The notes below the pieces were generated by a model. It did not search any database. It was not told the origin of the DNA and saw only the letters and a program-made list of their open reading frames with translations. The translations under genes were made by a program, and so were the position numbers. Source: Methanobacteriota archaeon (GTDB lineage Archaea; Thermoplasmatota; E2; DHVEG-1). Taken from it: DNA of 10,171 nt. Location: contig CAIYYQ010000085.1 in assembly GCA_903930505.1 (NCBI GenBank), positions 1-10,171 on the forward strand, given 5' to 3'. Shown piece by piece: positions 7,040 to 10,171 of this stretch. The first letter of the stretch is position 1. Each line of letters starts with the position of its first letter.

Positions 7040-7100
7040 AACGTAATTTGGTTTATTCACTCGTTGTTCTTGTAGTTTGCCGTCAATAACAAGACACATA

Positions 7101-7110
7101 CTTTAAATAT
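7101..7110 (+). promoter_or_regulatory. TATA box of tRNA-His
   Basis: ctttaaatat fits an archaeal TATA box. It would place transcription start near 7133, about 13 bases before the mature tRNA. The sequence is nearly symmetric and could also serve the divergent tRNA-Leu, though less well placed. Confidence 0.45.
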
Positions 7111-7145
7111 TTCTTCTTCAATCCTTGCCTCCGACTAATCAACAT

Positions 7146-7219
7146 GGCCTGAGTAGTGTAGTCTGGCAACATATGGGACTGTGGATCCTTTGTGCCGGGT
7201 TCAAATCCCGGCTCGGGCC
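7146..7219 (+). tRNA. tRNA-His (anticodon GTG) with encoded G-1
   Basis: The acceptor stem GCCTGAG (7147-7153) pairs with CTCGGGC (7212-7218), with one T-G wobble. The discriminator is C73 (7219) and a G precedes position 1 (7146). The G-1:C73 pair is the hallmark of tRNA-His. The D stem is GTGT/ACAT. The anticodon loop CTGTGGA gives GTG. The T arm is CCGGG-TTCAAAT-CCCGG. There is no intron and CCA is not encoded. An imperfect echo of its 3' half lies about 100 bp downstream. Confidence 0.94.
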
Positions 7220-7289
7220 CCTTGCTACTAATTAGCACGATTGTTTAACAGAAGAAAAACACAATTTTTACTGTAACATTAGCGCTCAA

Positions 7290-7334
7290 ATCCTAAGTGG
7301 GCTTTGAACTCTGGCTCGGTGCCCCCTCCTGCAG
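7290..7334. repeat. Degenerate copy of the tRNA-His 3' part; left copy of the direct repeat flanking the Fic gene
   Basis: Positions 7290-7325 align with tRNA-His 7185-7221: ATCCT, then GTG, then GGCTCGG and GCCCC are shared in order, with a few gaps and substitutions. Positions 7314-7334 match 8608-8628 at 19 of 21 bases in the same orientation. A repeated tRNA 3' end in direct orientation is what site-specific integration at a tRNA leaves behind. The copy is diverged, so an old event or a chance resemblance cannot be separated by eye. Within 7220-7563 I see no gene, only this repeat and the Fic promoter. Confidence 0.45.
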
Positions 7335-7426
7335 CATTTTTTATGTTTTTTCGCCTGTTGGACGTCTCTAAAAAATATAAGTTTCTGTATGCAGCTCTTT
7401 GCGGGAACCTCCTATATGATATATAC

Positions 7427-7563
7427 GGGCACAATATTAAACAAAAATGATAGCGGTTGTATTTCTGTGTGCCCATGCAATGGAACAATCTCATGAATTG
7501 TAAGGGCACTTTACTTAACAAAAATAGATAACTTTATATGTTGTTGTGCCCATACAATAAGAT
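7427..7563 (+). promoter_or_regulatory. Duplicated Fic promoter with paired GGGCAC/GTGCCC inverted repeats
   Basis: Two units 77 bp apart each read GGGCAC, 36 bases, GTGCCCAT, one base, CAAT. The first has arms at 7427-7432 and 7469-7474, the second at 7504-7509 and 7546-7551. Over 55 bases they match at 37 positions without gaps. The second contains a TATA box ctttatatg (7532-7540), placing transcription start near 7562, next to the ATG at 7564, so the mRNA is probably leaderless. The GTGCCC arm then lies between TATA box and start, where a bound protein would block initiation. Confidence 0.6.
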
Positions 7564-8511
7564 ATGGTTTATATAGAACGGATTGAAAGGAACGACAAAA
7601 CATACTATTACATCACAAAGAACTTTAGAGTGAATAGCAAAAAATGGAAGAAACTAAGAAAGTATATTGGTGATAAGCCCCCTTCCAAAAAACAAATAAC
7701 AAAAGCAATCGCAGAGATTGAAACAGATGCATTAAAAAAAGGACTCATGAAACCTATTTCTAAGCAAAAGTATCTAAGTGACACTGAAGCAGAGAAATTA
7801 CAGGATTTGAAAAAGATTTTTAACAAATGGTATGGAAAACTAAGCGCTACTGATATAAAAAAATATGAAGAAGACTTTATCGTGAGATTTACGTATAACT
7901 CAAATGCTATCGAAGGCAATCGCTTGAGTCTGCGAGAAACAAGCATGATTTTAACTGAGGACATCATCTCTGCAGGTGCCACTCCAAATGATTATAATGA
8001 AGCAATAAACTCAAAAGACTGCTATGAATTCATGAGAGACTATAAGGGAGAATTTAATCAAAAGTTTTTACTAAAAATTCATGGATTACTTACCAAGAAC
8101 ACAAACTGCAAAATTGTTGGCAGTTACAGAAATCATAATGTGAGAATTTCTGGTTCTGAATGGATTCCTCCCACCCATAATAAACTTAAAGAAGAAATGA
8201 GGAAAATATTCCAATGGTACTATTCTGCTAAGAAAAGCCTACATCCTGTTGAATTAGGTGCAATTTTACATAATAAATTAGTACGACTTCATCCGTTTTC
8301 TGATGGGAATGGAAGAACGTCAAGAGTTGTGATGAACTGGATATTAATGAAAAACAAATTCCCAATGTTTTATGTAGAACTAAGAGATAAGATCAAATAT
8401 TACAAAGCAATTGAAGAAGACGATAAGGGCAATGATGAAGTAATAGTGCATTATATTGCCAATGTACTGATGGAACAACATACATTTAAATCACAAAAAG
8501 AAAGTAAATAG
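7564..8511 (+). CDS. Fic-domain protein, likely protein AMPylase, with N-terminal inhibitory motif
   Basis: This 315-residue Fic protein would transfer AMP (or another nucleotide) from a nucleoside triphosphate to a hydroxyl side chain of a target protein. The catalytic loop is the full consensus HPFSDGNGRTSR (243-254), with catalytic His243 and the anion-binding DGNGR. Before the Fic core is SNAIEG (113-118), matching the class II inhibitory motif (S/T)xxxE(G/N), whose Glu117 would block the gamma-phosphate site. Residues 1-60 form a basic, aromatic-rich region (KTYYYITKN, KKWKKLRKYIG) seen in some archaeal Fic proteins. No separate C-terminal winged helix is evident, so it is shorter than many such proteins. 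There is no antitoxin gene beside it, consistent with internal inhibition. The gene is A- and AAA-codon rich compared with the secretion genes, suggesting transfer. The ATG follows a TATA box closely, without a ribosome site. Confidence 0.93.
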   Translation: MVYIERIERNDKTYYYITKNFRVNSKKWKKLRKYIGDKPPSKKQITKAIAEIETDALKKGLMKPISKQKYLSDTEAEKLQDLKKIFNKWYGKLSATDIKKYEEDFIVRFTYNSNAIEGNRLSLRETSMILTEDIISAGATPNDYNEAINSKDCYEFMRDYKGEFNQKFLLKIHGLLTKNTNCKIVGSYRNHNVRISGSEWIPPTHNKLKEEMRKIFQWYYSAKKSLHPVELGAILHNKLVRLHPFSDGNGRTSRVVMNWILMKNKFPMFYVELRDKIKYYKAIEEDDKGNDEVIVHYIANVLMEQHTFKSQKESK

Positions 8512-8568
8512 TATTAGAACTTAGTGAATTTCGATGTTCGTTCGGATATCATACACAGCATAATATTA

Positions 8569-8588
8569 TAATGTTTTTATGTTTTTCC
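8569..8588 (+). terminator. Candidate T-rich terminator after the Fic gene
   Basis: The stretch after the Fic stop contains two T5 runs about 60-75 bases downstream, which could end Fic transcription. No better candidate lies nearer. Confidence 0.35.
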
Positions 8589-8592
8589 TTGC

Positions 8593-8628
8593 GGGTGTTT
8601 CACCCTAGCTCCGTGCTCCCTCCTGCAG
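8593..8628. repeat. Right copy of the direct repeat flanking the Fic gene, preceded by a tight hairpin
   Basis: Positions 8608-8628 match 7314-7334 at 19 of 21 bases, in direct orientation and 1294 bp apart, so the pair brackets the Fic gene and its promoter. Immediately before it GGGTG-TTT-CACCC (8593-8605) forms a 5-bp hairpin. The hairpin sits where a tRNA T-arm would be if this were a tRNA 3' end. No integrase or transposase lies between the copies. Confidence 0.5.
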
Positions 8629-8727
8629 ATCTATGAGTATGGGTTAAATGCCCCCATCCCTTCAATTTGTTAACAAACACAAGTATGAATCTCTCTCATT
8701 ATGTGATATTCCATTACCTCAGAATGT

Positions 8728-8736
8728 AAAAAAAAA
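8728..8736 (-). terminator. Poly-T terminator of the response-regulator operon
   Basis: A run of nine T on the minus strand lies about 55 bases after the stop of the 48-residue ORF, the expected place for the end of the operon transcript. Confidence 0.5.
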
Positions 8737-8790
8737 TGAGAAGGAATCATCTTTTTCAAGGAGAGGACCTTCTTTTGAATCCACCACGTT

Positions 8791-8937
8791 TTACATTTGT
8801 TTATCTTGGTTTTTCAATGAATGGCTATAGGTAAAATACGGAGCACATCGCATCATTACAGTTTCATTTTCAAACACTCCTCTTAAATGTATTTCCTCAT
8901 TTTCTTTTATTTCTTTCCCCACTATTTTTTGTTCCAT
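8791..8937 (-). CDS. 48-residue small ORF at the end of the response-regulator operon, unknown function
   Basis: I do not recognise this product. The ATG at 8937 has an excellent ribosome site (GGTGGTGAG, about 5-7 bases upstream), very like the one used by the first gene of the operon. It follows the second response regulator by only 14 bases, so co-transcription is likely. The N-terminal third is highly charged (KIVGKEIKENEEIH), followed by GVFENETVMMRCAPYFTYSH, with no clear membrane segment. The in-frame TAA is followed by 23 further sense codons before the next stop, so a truncated longer gene is possible. The strength of the translation signals argues that it is a real small protein. 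An overlapping plus-strand frame (8648-8830) has no such support. Confidence 0.6.
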   Translation of the reverse strand: MEQKIVGKEIKENEEIHLRGVFENETVMMRCAPYFTYSHSLKNQDKQM

Positions 8938-8951
8938 TTTTTCTCACCACC

Positions 8952-9404
8952 TTATTGATAACTAAAGGGGATATCTTGATTAGTAGCGTTTAGTATTGCA
9001 CAACTTGCTGCTTCAACGAACTGACCAAGACTCCCAGATTTACAGAGATAACTATCAGCCCCTAAAGAATAAGCGTCATACTGATCGTTTTTATTATCTG
9101 AACCTGTTAAGACGACGATAGGTATCTCTTTTGCAGTTATATGTGATTTTATCTTTTTTAATACATCGATCCCGTCTATTTTAGGTAATTTGAGATCTAG
9201 AAGTATCAACCCTGGACGATGACTGAGCACAACCCCATCAGCATCTACAGATCCGAAGAGATAGTCTAATGCTTCAGCGCCATCCCGTGCAACATGTATT
9301 TCACATGATTCTATAACTTTATATTTTTTAAATGCCAACAATGCCAAGTCTATATCATCAGGATTATCCTCAACCAACAATATCTTTAATTTATTTTCTT
9401 TCAT
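8952..9404 (-). CDS. Receiver-only response regulator (CheY/Rcp1-like)
   Basis: The 150-residue protein is a single REC domain. The acidic pair Glu12-Asp13 lies in LLVEDNPDD, the phospho-acceptor is Asp70 in LILLDLKLP, Thr100 is in VVLTGS, and Lys122 is in YLCKSG. All catalytic positions are present, so it should accept phosphate from a histidine kinase. There is no output domain, so it acts through protein contacts as CheY or Rcp1 do. The ATG at 9404 is supported by GGAGAG upstream. It is the second gene of the probable operon, 32 bases after its paralogue, to which it is about 54% identical by hand alignment with all key residues in the same register. No kinase lies in the window. Confidence 0.93.
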   Translation of the reverse strand: MKENKLKILLVEDNPDDIDLALLAFKKYKVIESCEIHVARDGAEALDYLFGSVDADGVVLSHRPGLILLDLKLPKIDGIDVLKKIKSHITAKEIPIVVLTGSDNKNDQYDAYSLGADSYLCKSGSLGQFVEAASCAILNATNQDIPFSYQ

Positions 9405-9436
9405 TTTTTTCTCTCCTTTCGATAGTATTGATATTT

Positions 9437-9877
9437 CTACAAAGATTTTTGTTCAATAGCACCTGCTAGAATCCAACCAGCTGCCTCAATAAATTCATTG
9501 AAATTTATAGATTTACGCAAAAAACATTCGGCACCTAAAGAATAAGATTCTATCCAATCTGTCTGATCATTCGAACCAGTCATGACAACAACAGGTATAT
9601 CTTTTGCCTCTGGATGTTTTTTTATTTTTCTAAGTACGTCTAATCCATCCATCTTCGGTAATTTAAGGTCAAGGAGGATCAACTGCGGATGATGACTGAG
9701 CAAAAATCCATCTGCCTCTTTAGCACCAAATATGTATTCCAAAGCTTCAACACCATCCTTTGCACAATGTATTTTTACTGGTGCGATACTTTTGTTTTTC
9801 TCAAATGCCAAGGATGCCAATGTAGCAGCATCACTGTCGTCTTCTACTAACAGTATTTCTACTTTATTTTTTTCCAT
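9437..9877 (-). CDS. Receiver-only response regulator, paralogue of the downstream gene
   Basis: The 146-residue REC domain has Glu12-Asp13-Asp14 (LLVEDDSD), phospho-acceptor Asp70 in LILLDLKLP, Thr100 in VVMTGS and Lys122 in FLRKSI. An in-frame ATG at 9913 would add 12 residues, but it has no ribosome site. The ATG at 9877 follows GGTGGTAGGTG and gives an N-terminus (MEKNKVEILLVED) that lines up exactly with the paralogue (MKENKLKILLVED), so 9877 is chosen. It is the first gene of the probable three-gene operon. The two paralogues differ most after Thr100, in the alpha4-beta5-alpha5 surface that usually contacts partners, suggesting distinct partners for a shared or related kinase. Confidence 0.93.
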   Translation of the reverse strand: MEKNKVEILLVEDDSDAATLASLAFEKNKSIAPVKIHCAKDGVEALEYIFGAKEADGFLLSHHPQLILLDLKLPKMDGLDVLRKIKKHPEAKDIPVVVMTGSNDQTDWIESYSLGAECFLRKSINFNEFIEAAGWILAGAIEQKSL

Positions 9878-9924
9878 TTCACCTACCACCTTCACACTAT
9901 CTTTGTATGCCATTATTTAACACG

Positions 9925-9971
9925 ATTGTGAACGTATGATACATATCAATCATTCACAAAATTTAAATAAG
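9925..9971 (-). promoter_or_regulatory. Promoter and inverted-repeat operator of the response-regulator operon
   Basis: CTTATTTAAATTT on the minus strand (9971-9959) is a good TATA box, giving transcription start near 9940 and a leader of about 60 bases. An imperfect inverted repeat of 16-bp arms (9925-9940 and 9945-9960, 12 of 16 matching, outer part TTGTGAA/TTCACAA) covers the predicted start and abuts the TATA box. A bound dimer there would be expected to repress. Confidence 0.5.
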
Positions 9972-10056
9972 ACATTATGAACAAAAAGAGAAAATCAGAT
10001 GTGGGTACTAGTGCAAAAATAGGAATACATTTGTTAAAAATAAAAAAGCCTACACA

Positions 10057-10171
10057 TCATTTGAAATATTTTTTAATATCATGAAGTTGCTTCAATATAA
10101 GCATGCCTTTTTCAGTAGTTTTATACATGTCTTTTCCGTTTATATCATGCTTAGATAATAATTCATTGTTG
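10057..10171 (-). CDS. C-terminus of a probable winged-helix regulator (5' part beyond window)
   Basis: The minus strand is open from the right edge to a TGA at 10059-10057, giving the last 37 residues. The segment NGKDMYKTTEKGMLILKQL has the wing pattern Y-x-T-T-x-K-G followed by a helix, as in small archaeal winged-helix proteins of the ArnR1/PadR-like type. Too little is present for a family name. It lies upstream of the response-regulator operon in the same direction, but about 180 bases away with a separate promoter. It could be the regulator of that operon. Confidence 0.6.
   Translation of the reverse strand, partial: NNELLSKHDINGKDMYKTTEKGMLILKQLHDIKKYFK

Noticed and set aside
7323..7334. 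CCTCCT in both 21-bp repeats as a 16S rRNA 3'-end (anti-Shine-Dalgarno) fragment
   Set aside because: The match is only about six bases with no flanking rRNA sequence; chance or tRNA origin explains it better.
7279..7521. 80-residue minus-strand frame across the Fic promoter
   Set aside because: It runs through the tRNA echo and both promoter repeats and has no recognisable domain or ribosome site.
7475..7531. 18-codon plus-strand ORF starting in the first promoter repeat
   Set aside because: The matching ATG is absent from the second repeat copy and no other coding sign is seen; it is more likely part of the duplicated control region.
7220..8640. CRISPR array or transposon with terminal inverted repeats around the Fic gene
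   Set aside because: The repeats are direct, only two clear copies exist, and no transposase, integrase or cas gene is present.
8666..8677. 12-bp palindrome TTTGTTAACAAA as an operator
   Set aside because: It is A+T-rich and short, and no gene start lies within useful distance; it may well be chance.
8648..8830. 60-residue plus-strand frame after the Fic gene
   Set aside because: It has no ribosome site or domain and overlaps the opposite-strand small ORF, which has strong translation signals.
9878..9913. Longer N-terminus for the first response regulator
   Set aside because: There is no ribosome site before it, and the shorter form aligns exactly with the paralogue.
9977..10084. 35-residue plus-strand ORF antisense to the winged-helix gene
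   Set aside because: The TATA box is only about 10 bases before the ATG, there is no ribosome site, and the minus-strand frame has a clear protein pattern.

Overview
The window is archaeal. TATA-like boxes sit at the right distance upstream of several starts, the start-deciding ribosome sites are GGAGG/GGTGG type, and poly-T runs follow genes. The gene content agrees: an archaellum/Tad-type secretion ATPase with its membrane platform, a HerA-type ATPase, an HxlR regulator, REC-only response regulators and a tRNA-His with an encoded G-1. A euryarchaeote in the broad sense (Thermoplasmatota or a methanogen relative) fits best, but the lineage cannot be fixed from this sequence alone.

Layout. 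Positions 1-3584 (minus strand) hold a two-gene unit: a 740-residue FlaI/TadA-like ATPase with an unusual Cys-rich N-terminus, overlapping by 3 bases the start of a FlaJ/TadC-like membrane protein that runs off the left edge. Divergent from it, 3800-5660 (plus) holds a HerA-like ATPase overlapping a small single-pass membrane protein. These four genes are the best candidate for a coherent, poorly described system: a type IV filament or secretion machine with an extra HerA/VirD4-like motor and a small membrane partner. A GNAT acetyltransferase (minus) converges on the small gene with a 14-base overlap.

Positions 6176-6868 hold a tRNA-like hairpin remnant or terminator, an HxlR regulator with four N-terminal cysteines (minus), and a divergent 54-residue Cys-rich coiled-coil protein (plus). 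The two genes share an intergenic region with repeated candidate operators. Two divergent tRNA genes follow: tRNA-Leu(CAG), minus, and tRNA-His(GTG), plus.

Downstream of tRNA-His lies an A+T-rich segment with a Fic (AMPylation) gene. An imperfect echo of the tRNA-His 3' part and a 21-bp direct repeat (19/21) bracket this gene, as expected for a small or decayed element integrated at a tRNA. The Fic promoter is an imperfect 77-bp-spaced duplication, each copy carrying GGGCAC-N36-GTGCCC.

The right end (minus) is a probable three-gene operon: two CheY-like receiver-only response regulators (about 54% identical by hand alignment) and a 48-residue small ORF with a good ribosome site. An imperfect 16-bp inverted repeat precedes the operon. 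The C-terminus of a probable winged-helix protein enters at the right edge.
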